Notes under the pieces: model-generated
Databases searched by the model: none
Told to the model about the DNA's origin: nothing
Seen by the model: only the letters and a program-made list of their open reading frames with translations
Source of the DNA: Tabrizicola_A sp965284335
GTDB lineage: Bacteria > Pseudomonadota > Alphaproteobacteria > Rhodobacterales > Rhodobacteraceae
Length of the DNA stretch: 64,000 nt
Assembly: GCF_965284335.1 (NCBI RefSeq)
Contig: NZ_OZ260076.1
Strand: one strand, 5' to 3'
Position numbers and translations under genes: made by a program
In this document: in pieces, positions 41,599 through 50,287 of the stretch
Layout of the letters: every line of letters begins with the position of its first letter
Numbering within the stretch: position 1 is the first letter of the stretch

Positions 41599-42270
41599 AT
41601 GGCGAGCAATTCCCCCGTTTTGATCTTGCTTGGCCCCCCTGGGGCCGGCAAGGGCACCCAAGCGCGGATGCTGGAAGAAGATTTCGGTTTGGTGCAGCTG
41701 TCCACGGGTGACATGCTGCGCGCCGCCGTTTCTGCGGGCACCGAGGCCGGGAAAAAGGCCAAGGCCGTGATGGAAGCGGGCCAGCTTGTCAGCGATGATA
41801 TCGTGCTGGCAATCCTGAAGGACCGTATGAGCCAGCCCGATGTGGCCAAGGGCATCATCCTTGACGGTTTTCCGCGCACCGATGGGCAGGCGGCGGCTTT
41901 GGATGGGCTGTTGGCTGGCAATGGCCAAAAGGTCACCGCGGCCATCAGCCTTGAGGTGGATGATGAGGCCATGGTGGGCCGGGTTTCCGGCCGTTACACC
42001 TGCGCCAAATGTGGCGAAGGCTATCATGACGAATTCAAACTTCCGGCGGTGTCCGGGGTTTGTGACAAATGCGGCGGCACCGACATGAAACGTCGGGCCG
42101 ACGATAACGCCGAAACTGTGCGCGAGCGGCTGAAAGCCTATCACGCCCAGACGGCACCGCTGATCGCTTATTATGATGGAAAAGGGGTTTTGCAGCGGAT
42201 CGATGCGATGGGCAACATCGCGGATATCCGGGTGAAACTTGGCACCATTGTGGGCGGCGTATCGGCCTAA
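41599..42270 (+). CDS. adk: Adenylate kinase with zinc-type lid
   Basis: A 223-residue long-form adenylate kinase. The P-loop is LGPPGAGKGTQA, STGDMLRAAV binds AMP, DGFPRTDGQAAALD is present, and the lid carries two CxxC pairs (CAKC and CDKC) that normally bind zinc. It converts AMP plus ATP to two ADP. In many alphaproteobacteria adk lies in the ribosomal-protein operon after secY. Here it follows acs by 6 bases, so it may be a second copy dedicated to removing the AMP made by Acs. Whether another adk exists cannot be seen in this window. Confidence 0.93.
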   Translation: MASNSPVLILLGPPGAGKGTQARMLEEDFGLVQLSTGDMLRAAVSAGTEAGKKAKAVMEAGQLVSDDIVLAILKDRMSQPDVAKGIILDGFPRTDGQAAALDGLLAGNGQKVTAAISLEVDDEAMVGRVSGRYTCAKCGEGYHDEFKLPAVSGVCDKCGGTDMKRRADDNAETVRERLKAYHAQTAPLIAYYDGKGVLQRIDAMGNIADIRVKLGTIVGGVSA

Positions 42271-42339
42271 AAAAGGGACTTCACGGCTTTCAGGAGAGGG
42301 GGCCGTGAGGAGGGAACTGCAACACAGGGAGTAGCATTC

Positions 42340-42597
42340 ATGGCGGACAAATCATCTGCCAATTCCTATTGGGCGGCGAATATCCGGATCATCGTTATTT
42401 CGATGGCGATCTGGTTTGCCTGCTCGTTCGGACTTGGCATTCTTTTGCGCCCGGCGCTTTCCGGAATCCATGTCGGCGGTGCTGATTTGGGCTTTTGGTT
42501 CGCGCAGAACGGGTCGATTTACGTCTTCCTTATCCTCATCTTCGTTTACGCGAAGCTGATGAACAAGGTTGATCGTGAACACGGCGTTGAAGAGTAA
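42340..42597 (+). CDS. DUF4212 small subunit of sodium/solute symporter
   Basis: An 85-residue protein with two hydrophobic segments (IIVISMAIWFACSFGLGILL and IYVFLILIFVYAKLM), matching the sodium/substrate symporter small-subunit family. It ends 14 bases before the large symporter subunit. AGGGAG lies upstream of ATG 42340. The adk-to-DUF4212 gap has a TCACGGC/GCCGTGA inverted repeat. It probably assembles with the SSS protein in the membrane. Confidence 0.87.
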   Translation: MADKSSANSYWAANIRIIVISMAIWFACSFGLGILLRPALSGIHVGGADLGFWFAQNGSIYVFLILIFVYAKLMNKVDREHGVEE

Positions 42598-42611
42598 GGG
42601 GATAGAAACAG

Positions 42612-44558
42612 ATGGATCAGTTTACCCTTAACCTTATCGTCGTCGGCGCATCCTTTGCGCTGTATTTCGGGATTGCGATTTGGGCCCGTGCGGGTTCGAC
42701 CGCCGAATTTTATGCCGCTGGCCAAGGCGTTCCGCCGGTCATGAACGGCATGGCGACTGCGGCTGACTGGATGTCGGCAGCGTCCTTTATCTCGATGGCG
42801 GGTCTGATCGCCTTCGGGGGCTATAACAACTCGGTCTTCTTGATGGGCTGGACCGGTGGCTATGTGCTTTTGGCGCTGCTGCTTGCCCCCTATCTGCGCA
42901 AGTTCGGCAAGTTTACCGTGCCGGAATTCGTGGGTGACCGTTTCTACTCGACCTCGGCCCGCATGGTTGCCGTGGTTTGCCTTATCGTGATCTCGGTGAC
43001 CTATGTGATCGGGCAGATGGTGGGCGTGGGTGTGACCTTTGCACGCTTCCTTGAAGTGTCGACGACGACCGGTCTGTTGATCGGTTCGGCGGTGGTGTTC
43101 GCCTATGCAGTGTTCGGCGGGATGAAGGGCATCACCTATACCCAGGTGGCGCAATACATCGTGCTGATCACGGCCTATACGATCCCGGCAATCTTTATTT
43201 CGTTGAACCTGACCGGCTCGTTCCTGCCGCAGTTGGGCTTTATCGGGACCTATGCGCCGACCGGTGGTGACACCTACTTCCTGGACAAGCTTGACCAGGT
43301 TGTGACCGATCTGGGCTTTGCCGCCTATACCGCCGACACTACGAACATGCTCAACATGTTCCTCATCACCATGTCGCTGATGATCGGCACCGCGGGTCTG
43401 CCGCACGTCATCATCCGCTTCTTCACCGTGCCGAAAGTGGCTGACGCGCGTTCGTCGGCTGGTTGGGCGCTGGTGTTCATCGCGCTGCTTTACACCGTGG
43501 CTCCGGCTGTGGGTTCGATGGCGCGTCTGAACATCACCACCAACTTCTGGCCGGGTGCGATTGATGGTGAGACCTTCTCGAAGCCCGCGCTTTCGATTGC
43601 TGAAATCGACAGCAACCCGGATCTTACTTGGATCCGGAACTGGGAAAAGACGGGTCTGTTGGGCTTTAGCGACAAGAACGGCGATGGCCTGATCCAGTAC
43701 TTCAACGAGCCTGCTGCTGTCACCGCTGCCAATAAGGCGCTGGCGGATGCGACCAAGGCCCTGACCGAAGCTGCTGCCGACGCTGACAAAGCGCCGCTGG
43801 AAGCTGCGGTTGCCGATGCCACCACCGCACGCGATGCGGCTTTGGCTGCGGCGATGCTGGGTGGCAAGTCGCTGGCCGAATGGGGCTATGTGGGCAACGA
43901 ACTGACCACGGTCAACAACGACATCATGGTTCTTGCGAACCCTGAAATCGCTGCTCTGCCCGGTTGGGTGATCGCACTTGTCGCCGCCGGTGGTCTTGCC
44001 GCCGCGCTGTCGACCGCTGCGGGCCTGCTGTTGGCCATTTCCTCGGCTATCAGCCATGACCTGATCAAGGGTGCCTTGAACCCGAAGATCAGCGAAAAGG
44101 GTGAACTCTTGGCCGCTCGGATCTCGATGGCTGGTGCCATCGCTCTGGCGACCTGGCTTGGTCTGAACCCGCCCGGCTTTGCCGCGCAGGTGGTGGCCTT
44201 GGCCTTTGGTCTGGCTGCTGCGACGATCTTCCCGGTTCTGATGATGGGGATCTTCTCGACCTTCGTCACCAAGGAAGGGGCGATCGCAGGGATGTTGGTT
44301 GGTCTGGTTACGACCGCCGTTTACATCTTCCTGTTCTTGGGCTGGTTCTTCATCCCCGGCACCAACGTCTACCCGAACACGGCTGATGCCCACTGGTTTG
44401 GCATCTCCCCTGCTGCGTTCGGTCCGATCGGTGCGCTTTTGAACGTCCTCACGGCCTATGTCGTGTCGTCGATGACCAAAGCGCCGCCGCAGGACGTGCA
44501 GGACCTGATCCAGTCGATCCGTGTGCCCAAGGGCGCCGGTGCTGCTCAGTCGCACTAA
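42612..44558 (+). CDS. SSS-family sodium:solute symporter, VC_2705 (DUF4212-associated) type
   Basis: A 648-residue symporter with about 13 helices. AEFYAAGQGVPPVMNGMATAADWMSAASFISMAG is the SSS sodium-site region, and GLAAALSTAAGLLLAISSAISHD is the second conserved core. Between helices, residues about 335-440 form an extra-membrane insertion with DKNGDG (354-359, EF-hand-like) and an Ala/Asp/Lys-rich helix (370-415). The link to acs suggests acetate or another short carboxylate as substrate. The gene uses more T-ending codons (GGT, GCT) than its neighbours, consistent with high expression. Confidence 0.88.
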   Translation: MDQFTLNLIVVGASFALYFGIAIWARAGSTAEFYAAGQGVPPVMNGMATAADWMSAASFISMAGLIAFGGYNNSVFLMGWTGGYVLLALLLAPYLRKFGKFTVPEFVGDRFYSTSARMVAVVCLIVISVTYVIGQMVGVGVTFARFLEVSTTTGLLIGSAVVFAYAVFGGMKGITYTQVAQYIVLITAYTIPAIFISLNLTGSFLPQLGFIGTYAPTGGDTYFLDKLDQVVTDLGFAAYTADTTNMLNMFLITMSLMIGTAGLPHVIIRFFTVPKVADARSSAGWALVFIALLYTVAPAVGSMARLNITTNFWPGAIDGETFSKPALSIAEIDSNPDLTWIRNWEKTGLLGFSDKNGDGLIQYFNEPAAVTAANKALADATKALTEAAADADKAPLEAAVADATTARDAALAAAMLGGKSLAEWGYVGNELTTVNNDIMVLANPEIAALPGWVIALVAAGGLAAALSTAAGLLLAISSAISHDLIKGALNPKISEKGELLAARISMAGAIALATWLGLNPPGFAAQVVALAFGLAAATIFPVLMMGIFSTFVTKEGAIAGMLVGLVTTAVYIFLFLGWFFIPGTNVYPNTADAHWFGISPAAFGPIGALLNVLTAYVVSSMTKAPPQDVQDLIQSIRVPKGAGAAQSH

Positions 44559-44565
44559 GTGCTTC

Positions 44566-44594
44566 GCGCCTCCGGGGATTTTCCTCGGGGGCGC
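44566..44594 (+). other. 13-bp hairpin between symporter and DUF294 genes
   Basis: GCGCCTCCGGGGA pairs with TCCTCGGGGGCGC (two G-T wobbles) around TTT. It lies 7 bases after the symporter stop and 24 before the next start. No T tract follows, so partial attenuation or mRNA stabilisation of the upstream message is more likely than full termination. Confidence 0.55.
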
Positions 44595-44618
44595 ACCCCC
44601 CCGCGCAGGACCATAACG

Positions 44619-46442
44619 ATGAGCGACGATCTTAGCCCTATCATCGGATTTCTGGAAACGGTCCACCCCTACGACAGTCTGCCGCAGGACGAGTTGGCGC
44701 GTGTCGCCACTTCCTTCAGCCGCAGAGATTTGGCCGCCAATGAGGTGATCTATACCGCAGGCGAGCCGATGGAAGGCCTGTTCCTGATCATGCAAGGTGC
44801 GGTCGAGGTGATGGACCCCTCGGGCGTTTTGGTGTCGATCCTTGGGCCGCGCAATTCCTTGGGCGAACGTGGGTTGATGCGCGACGGTGTTGCGGTGACC
44901 TCGGCGCGGGCCACCGAAGCCAGCACGGTCTTGATGCTGCCGGGCCTTGAGTTTCGCCGCCTGATCGCAAGCTATGCCGCCTTTGAGCGCTTTTTCCACC
45001 GAGGCCGCAGCCAAGAGGCGCGCGAGGCCGATATTTCCACCCGCAAGGTGGCCGATCTGATCGCACGCGCGCCGATTGCGGTGCCCCCCGAGACCAGCAT
45101 TGTCGCCGCGGCGCAGATCATGCGCGATGCCCATATCTCATGTTTGGCGGTGGCGACCGAGGGCCAGTTGCAAGGTATCGTGACGGCGCGGGATTTCACC
45201 AACAAGGTGCTGGCCGAGGGGGTGGACCCTGCGACGCCCATCAGCGCGGTGATGGCGCACGATCCGATGGTCTTGTCGCCTGACAGTCTGGGGTCAGATA
45301 TTTTGCACACCATGCTGGAGCATCGCATCGGCCATTTGCCGGTGGTGGAGGCGGGCAAGCTGGTGGGGATGATCACCCAGACCGATCTGACGCGGTTTCA
45401 GGCGGTGTCCTCGGCGCTTTTGGTGCGCGATGCGGCCACGGCCCAAACGATTGAGGAATTGACCGAGGCCACCGCGCGCATTCCGCGTCTGTTGGTGCAA
45501 TTGGTCGGTGGCAATCATGCCCATGATGTGGTCACAAGGCTGATCACCGATGTGGCCGATACCGTGACGCGGCGGCTGTTGTCTTTTGCCGAGGCGAAGC
45601 TGGGCCCTGCGCCGGTGCCCTATCTTTGGGCCGCCTGTGGCTCTCAGGGGCGGCAGGAACAAACTGGGGTGTCGGATCAGGACAATATTTTGATCATCGA
45701 CGATGCGGCCAGCGATGCCGATATGGCCTATTTTGCAAAGCTGGCGCGCTTTATGTCGGATGGGTTGGATGCCTGCGGCTATTTCTATTGCCCCGGCGAT
45801 ATGATGGCCACCAACCCCAATTGGTGCCAGCGCCAATCGGTCTGGCGGGGGTATTTCGACAAGTGGATCTCGTCGCCCGATCCCATGGCGCAGATGCTGG
45901 CCAGCGTGATGTTCGATCTGCGGCCCATTGGCGGCAAGGCGAATCTCTTCACCGATTTGCAGGCTGAAACGCTGGAGATGGCGGCGAAGAACTCGATCTT
46001 TGTTGCCCATATGATTTCCAACAGTCTAAAGCACACCCCGCCCTTGGGCCTTTTGCGCGGCTTTGCCACCATCCGGTCGGGCGAGCATAAGAACACCATT
46101 GATCTGAAACATAATGGCGTGGTGCCGGTCACCGATTTGGGGCGGGTTTATGCGCTGATCGGGCAATTGCCGGTGGTGAACACCCGCGCGCGTCTGGTGG
46201 CGGCGGGGGATGCGGGGGTGATCTCGGCCTCGGGTGCGCGCGATTTGCTGGAAGCCTATGATCTGATTGCCGAAACCCGGCTGGAGCATCAGTTGCGCCG
46301 GGTCAAGGCGGGCCACAAGCCGGACAATTTCATCGCGCCTTCGGATCTGTCGGATTTCGAACGCAGCCACTTGCGTGACGCCTTTGTGGTGGTGCGCACC
46401 ATGCAATCTGCCATCGGGTCTTCCCGTGGCGCTAGAAGTTAG
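44619..46442 (+). CDS. cNMP-like / CBS pair / DUF294 nucleotidyltransferase-like protein
   Basis: A 607-residue soluble regulatory protein. Residues 10-125 form a cyclic-nucleotide-binding fold, but the phosphate cassette reads LGERGLMRDGVAVTS and lacks the Arg that holds the cyclic phosphate. Two CBS domains follow (150-265; APIAVPPETSIVAAAQIM and VLSPDSLGSDILHTMLEHRIGHLPVVEAGKLVGMIT). The DUF294 putative nucleotidyltransferase domain has AACGSQGRQEQTGVSDQDN, with the GS and DxD of the pol-beta fold. CBS pairs often bind AMP or ATP, apt beside acs and adk. ATG 44619 lies 8 bases after AGGA. It may modify or sense something for the symporter or exonuclease. Confidence 0.87.
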   Translation: MSDDLSPIIGFLETVHPYDSLPQDELARVATSFSRRDLAANEVIYTAGEPMEGLFLIMQGAVEVMDPSGVLVSILGPRNSLGERGLMRDGVAVTSARATEASTVLMLPGLEFRRLIASYAAFERFFHRGRSQEAREADISTRKVADLIARAPIAVPPETSIVAAAQIMRDAHISCLAVATEGQLQGIVTARDFTNKVLAEGVDPATPISAVMAHDPMVLSPDSLGSDILHTMLEHRIGHLPVVEAGKLVGMITQTDLTRFQAVSSALLVRDAATAQTIEELTEATARIPRLLVQLVGGNHAHDVVTRLITDVADTVTRRLLSFAEAKLGPAPVPYLWAACGSQGRQEQTGVSDQDNILIIDDAASDADMAYFAKLARFMSDGLDACGYFYCPGDMMATNPNWCQRQSVWRGYFDKWISSPDPMAQMLASVMFDLRPIGGKANLFTDLQAETLEMAAKNSIFVAHMISNSLKHTPPLGLLRGFATIRSGEHKNTIDLKHNGVVPVTDLGRVYALIGQLPVVNTRARLVAAGDAGVISASGARDLLEAYDLIAETRLEHQLRRVKAGHKPDNFIAPSDLSDFERSHLRDAFVVVRTMQSAIGSSRGARS

Positions 46443-46456
46443 GGACCGGGCCACAC

Positions 46457-46975
46457 ATGGCACTTGAACTGATCGGATCATTCTTTGTTGCCGGCGCACT
46501 GGGCCTGTTTGTCTGGGCGCTGCGCCGTCGCTTTGCGGCCTTGCCGAAATGGCTGGTGCCGCTGAGCGCCGGTTTGGGGATGATCGCGGCGACGGTTTGG
46601 TTGGAATATACTTGGTTTGACCGGGTTAGCGCGCAACTGCCCCAAGAGTTTGAGGTGGTGGATGCCGAGGGCACGACCTCGCCCTTGCGGCCATGGACCT
46701 ATCTGGTGCCGATGACCGAACGGTTCAGCGCGCTGGATCTGTCAAAGCGCGCGCGCCATCCGCAAGTGAACACTCTGGTGACCGCGCAGGTCTTTGGTTT
46801 TGCGCGTTGGCAAAACCCGAAGAACACATTGATCGTGTTTGACTGTGCTGCGACCCGGCAAACGCCGGTGGTGGAAGGTATGCAGATTGACGAGGCCGGT
46901 GTGGTGACGGGGGCTGCATGGGTCACCACAGAGGCTGGGGATGAATTGCACGAGGCGGCCTGTCTCGAAAGCTAG
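46457..46975 (+). CDS. Operon-conserved membrane-anchored hypothetical protein
   Basis: A 172-residue protein with two N-terminal hydrophobic segments (IGSFFVAGALGLFVWAL and LVPLSAGLGMIAATVWLEYTWF) and an extracytoplasmic domain of about 120 residues (PLRPWTYLVPMTERFSALD... QNPKNTLIVFDCAATRQTPV). I do not recognise a family. It lies 14 bases after the DUF294 gene and 15 before the response regulator, so it belongs to the acs-symporter set. Confidence 0.65.
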   Translation: MALELIGSFFVAGALGLFVWALRRRFAALPKWLVPLSAGLGMIAATVWLEYTWFDRVSAQLPQEFEVVDAEGTTSPLRPWTYLVPMTERFSALDLSKRARHPQVNTLVTAQVFGFARWQNPKNTLIVFDCAATRQTPVVEGMQIDEAGVVTGAAWVTTEAGDELHEAACLES

Positions 46976-46990
46976 GATGGGAGGGCTAAA

Positions 46991-47380
46991 ATGGCCGATA
47001 CCAAGCGTAAACACCGGGTGCTGGTGGTTGAGGACGAGGATAACATCGCCTTGGCGTTGGATTTTCTGATGACGCGCGAAGGCTATGACCATTCGCGCGT
47101 CGCCGATGGGGCCGAGGCTTTGCCGCGCATCCGCGCCACGCATCCTGATCTGGTGCTTTTGGATGTCATGCTGCCCGGTGCTTCGGGCTATGAGATCTGT
47201 CAGGGCGTGCGGCTGGATCCATCGCTGGCCGATGTGAAGATCCTGATGATGACGGCGCGCGGGTCGGCCATTGAAAAGCGCAAGGGGCTGGCGATCGGGG
47301 CCGATGGGTTCATCACCAAACCGTTTGAGTTGAAAGAGTTGCGGGAGGAAGTGCGCCGGCTTTTGGACACAGGGGCCTGA
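46991..47380 (+). CDS. Single-domain response regulator
   Basis: A 129-residue receiver domain without output. Acidic pair in VVEDED, phospho-acceptor Asp58 in LLDVMLPG, Thr88 in MMTAR and Lys110 in TKPF are all in place, so it should be phosphorylatable. The next gene starts one base after its stop and encodes a membrane protein with a degenerate kinase core, so the phosphate may come from another kinase. Confidence 0.88.
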   Translation: MADTKRKHRVLVVEDEDNIALALDFLMTREGYDHSRVADGAEALPRIRATHPDLVLLDVMLPGASGYEICQGVRLDPSLADVKILMMTARGSAIEKRKGLAIGADGFITKPFELKELREEVRRLLDTGA

Positions 47381-47381
47381 A

Positions 47382-49454
47382 ATGCTGGATCACCTGTCGC
47401 TGCGGATCAGGGTTTTCCTGTTCTTTGCTGCCCTTGGCTTTGGCATTTTGGTGGCCATTGGTTTGGGCCTTGGGCTGGGCTATCGCCGCTTGGCCGACCC
47501 CGAGCTGCTGTCTGCCTTTGTCCAAGGCGGTATCGTGGCGGGTTTTGTCGCGCTGGGCTTGGTGGTTTGGGTCTGGTTCTTGTTTGACGTCAATGTGGCC
47601 AAGCCGATTGATATTCTGTCAGGCGCTTTGCGCGCGCGCGCCCATGCGGATGTGACATCGGAAATGGATGTGGCGATTGCGCGCTATCTGGGGGATCTGG
47701 CCCCGGCGGCCAAGGCGGCGGCGCATCGGCTGGCGGAAACGCGGTCGGCCTTGGCCGAGGCGGTGATGCGCGAAACCCAACGTCTGGCGCAGGAAAAGGC
47801 GCGGCTGGAAACGCTGTTGTCGGATGTGCCGGTGGGGGTTTTGCTGGTGTCGGGGGATCATACGCTGGCGTTTTACAATTCGCAGGCGGTGGATCTTATG
47901 GCCGCCGGGGTCGCGCCGGGCTTGGATCGGCGGTTGTTTGATTACCTGCGCGAAGGGCCCATTCGTCATGCACATGACCGCCTGATCGCCACGGGCGACC
48001 CGGATGCCGCCACCGATCTTTTGTGCACCACCACCACCGATGCCCGCATCCTGTCGGCCCGTATGCGTCTGACGCCGGGCGGGCAGGGGGCGGCCGCGGG
48101 CTATGTGCTGACTCTGCGCGATGTCACGGCAGATTTGTCGGCCCATGCCCGGCGTGAGGCGCTGTTGGCTGAGGTGTTTGACCGCTTGCGCCGCCCCGCA
48201 GCCAGCCTGTCGACCCTGATCGGGGTGATCCCCGAAGGCACCGCAGGCCCCGCACAGATGGACAGCGCCTTGCGTGCCGAGGTGGCGGCGCTGTCGCAGG
48301 CGGTCACCGAACTTGCGCGTCGCCATGATGAAGGGCGGATGGACGGCAGCGCCCAAACCCAAGCGCGCGCCTCGGACCTTGCTGATGGGTTGAAGGCACG
48401 GCTTGAGGCCGAGGGCGTGGGTCTGAACACGCAGGCGGCAGATATTTTGCTGCGCGCCAACGGGTTTGAAATCATTTCGCTGTTGGACGGCATCGCGCTG
48501 CATCTGGGCCAAGATCTGGCGGCGGCGGATTTGTCGTTGCGGATCGAGGAGGAAGACAGCGGCGCGATGATCCGGTTGTCATGGCAGGGCGGGCCGGTCA
48601 GCATTGGCGCGCTGGATCGCTGGCTGGAGGAGCCGTTGGACAAGATGGCCCCGGAGATTGCCGCCCGGTCGGTGCTGGCCTCGCATGCCACCGAAATCTG
48701 GCCTGAAGCTTTGGCGGAGGGGCGGCAATCGCTGTGCCTGCCCATTCGCCAAGCCCGCCGCGCCACGGCCCGGCCAAAGCCGGTGGTGCGCACGGTGGTT
48801 TATGATTTCGATCTGTTGTCGCGTGCGCGCACCGACAAGGTGGCCGAGACGCCGCTGGATGCGCTGACCTATGTGGTCTTTGACACGGAAACCACCGGGC
48901 TTTTGCCGCAGCAGGGCGATGAGATTGTGCAGATCGCCGCGGTGCGCATCGTCAATGGCCGTAGGGTTGAGGGCGAGGTGTTTGACACGCTGGTCAATCC
49001 GCGCCGGTCGATCCCGCTGTCGTCAACCGAGGTGCATGGCATCACCGAGGCGATGGTGGCCGATGCGCCCGAGGTGGATGAGGTCTTGCGCCGGTTCCAC
49101 AAATTTGCCGAAGGCGCGGTGCTGATCGCCCATAACGCGCCCTTTGACATGCAGTTCCTGCGGCGGCGTGAAGCGGAACTGGGCTTGGCCTTCGATCATC
49201 CGGTGCTGGATACGGTTCTGTTGTCGGCGGTTGTCTATGGTCAGCATGAAACCCACAGCCTTGATGCGCTGACGCACCGCTTGGGCATCACCATTCCCGA
49301 GGCCGATCGCCACACCGCCATTGGCGACACCGTGGCCACGGCGGATGCGTTTTTGAAACTGATGCCGATGTTGCAAGGCCGATCCTTGACCACCTTTGGC
49401 GAGGTGCTGACCGAGGTGCGCAAACATGGGCGGCTGTTGAAAGACCTGAACTGA
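47382..49454 (+). CDS. Membrane pseudo-histidine-kinase fused to DEDDh 3'-5' exonuclease
   Basis: A 690-residue fusion. Two helices (residues 10-33 and 48-69) anchor it, followed by a HAMP/coiled-coil-like stretch (75-145) and a PAS domain (145-250). A dimerisation region at 255-282 has VFDRLRRPAASL where kinases have SHELRTPLASL, so His is Asp267. A diverged ATPase-like region at 345-455 lacks clear N and G boxes. The DnaQ-type exonuclease fills 495-660, with Asp501 and Glu503 in FDTETTG, Asp589 in HNAPFDMQF, and His644 and Asp649 in HTAIGDT. The nuclease looks active, the kinase does not. Gene order with the response regulator is one base apart. Confidence 0.85.
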   Translation: MLDHLSLRIRVFLFFAALGFGILVAIGLGLGLGYRRLADPELLSAFVQGGIVAGFVALGLVVWVWFLFDVNVAKPIDILSGALRARAHADVTSEMDVAIARYLGDLAPAAKAAAHRLAETRSALAEAVMRETQRLAQEKARLETLLSDVPVGVLLVSGDHTLAFYNSQAVDLMAAGVAPGLDRRLFDYLREGPIRHAHDRLIATGDPDAATDLLCTTTTDARILSARMRLTPGGQGAAAGYVLTLRDVTADLSAHARREALLAEVFDRLRRPAASLSTLIGVIPEGTAGPAQMDSALRAEVAALSQAVTELARRHDEGRMDGSAQTQARASDLADGLKARLEAEGVGLNTQAADILLRANGFEIISLLDGIALHLGQDLAAADLSLRIEEEDSGAMIRLSWQGGPVSIGALDRWLEEPLDKMAPEIAARSVLASHATEIWPEALAEGRQSLCLPIRQARRATARPKPVVRTVVYDFDLLSRARTDKVAETPLDALTYVVFDTETTGLLPQQGDEIVQIAAVRIVNGRRVEGEVFDTLVNPRRSIPLSSTEVHGITEAMVADAPEVDEVLRRFHKFAEGAVLIAHNAPFDMQFLRRREAELGLAFDHPVLDTVLLSAVVYGQHETHSLDALTHRLGITIPEADRHTAIGDTVATADAFLKLMPMLQGRSLTTFGEVLTEVRKHGRLLKDLN

Positions 49455-49462
49455 CGGGGCGG

Positions 49463-50230
49463 TCAGGCGAAAGGGTCTGCCGGATAGCCCACCCCGGTCA
49501 GATACAGCCCATCGGGTGGGCAAACCGGGCCACAAGCGGCGCGGGTCTTGGCCTTTAGCGCGGTTTTCACATCCTCAGGCGCCCATGACCCCGCGCCCAC
49601 CCGTTCCAGCGTGCCGACAATCGAGCGGACCTGATTGTGCAAAAAGCTGCGCGCGCGCAGGGTAAAGCGAATTTCGCGGCCCCCCGGATAGGGGCTTTCG
49701 CTGATCGTGATCTCATCCAGCGATTTCACCGGGCTTTTGGCCTGACATAAGGTCGAGCGGAAGGTGGTGAAATCATGGGTGCCGATCAGATGCGCCGCGC
49801 CTTGGCGCATGGCGTCGAGATCCAGCGGGTTTTGCACCCGCCATGCCAGTTGCGCATCATGGGTCAGCGGCGCGCGGCGTTGGATGAGCCGAAAGAGATA
49901 GCGCCGCTCAAGGGCCGAAAAGCGGGCGTGAAAGCCCCCCTCCACCCGCGCGGCGGCCAGAATGGCCACAGGGGCGGGGCGCAGATGGTGGTTCAGCGCC
50001 TCCATCAGGCGGAACGGGTCCCACTCGCGGTCCATGTCCAGTGTGGCCACTTGGCCCGTGGCATGAACGCCGGCATCGGTGCGGCCTGCGGCGGCGATGG
50101 TGTGGGCGCGGGGTTCCAGCTTGGCCAAGGCCTCCTCAATCGCGCCTTGCACCGAGGCCAGCCCTTGGGACTGGCGCTGCCAGCCCGCGAAAGGGGCACC
50201 GTGGTATTCGATTTTCAGGGCATAGCGCGG
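49463..50230 (-). CDS. truA: tRNA pseudouridine synthase A
   Basis: A 255-residue enzyme that makes pseudouridine at tRNA positions 38-40. YALKIEYHGAPFAGWQRQ at the N-terminus, the catalytic AAAGRTDAGVHATGQ with Asp53, and RSFLHNQVRSIVGTL in the C-terminal half are all family signatures. ATG 50230 is chosen; an in-frame start at 50254 would add eight residues. It ends 8 bases from the convergent exonuclease gene. Confidence 0.93.
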   Translation of the reverse strand, partial: PRYALKIEYHGAPFAGWQRQSQGLASVQGAIEEALAKLEPRAHTIAAAGRTDAGVHATGQVATLDMDREWDPFRLMEALNHHLRPAPVAILAAARVEGGFHARFSALERRYLFRLIQRRAPLTHDAQLAWRVQNPLDLDAMRQGAAHLIGTHDFTTFRSTLCQAKSPVKSLDEITISESPYPGGREIRFTLRARSFLHNQVRSIVGTLERVGAGSWAPEDVKTALKAKTRAACGPVCPPDGLYLTGVGYPADPFA

Positions 50231-50287
50231 CATGACCCCGGAATTACCCCGCAAGGCGGCGCGCGTCCATGACTGAATTCGGCGCGG

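Noticed and set aside
42546..45134. Long minus-strand open frame (862 codons) opposite the symporter and DUF294 genes
   Set aside because: Its protein is rich in His, Arg, Gly and Gln without any domain; it is the antisense of well-conserved coding sequence in high-GC DNA.
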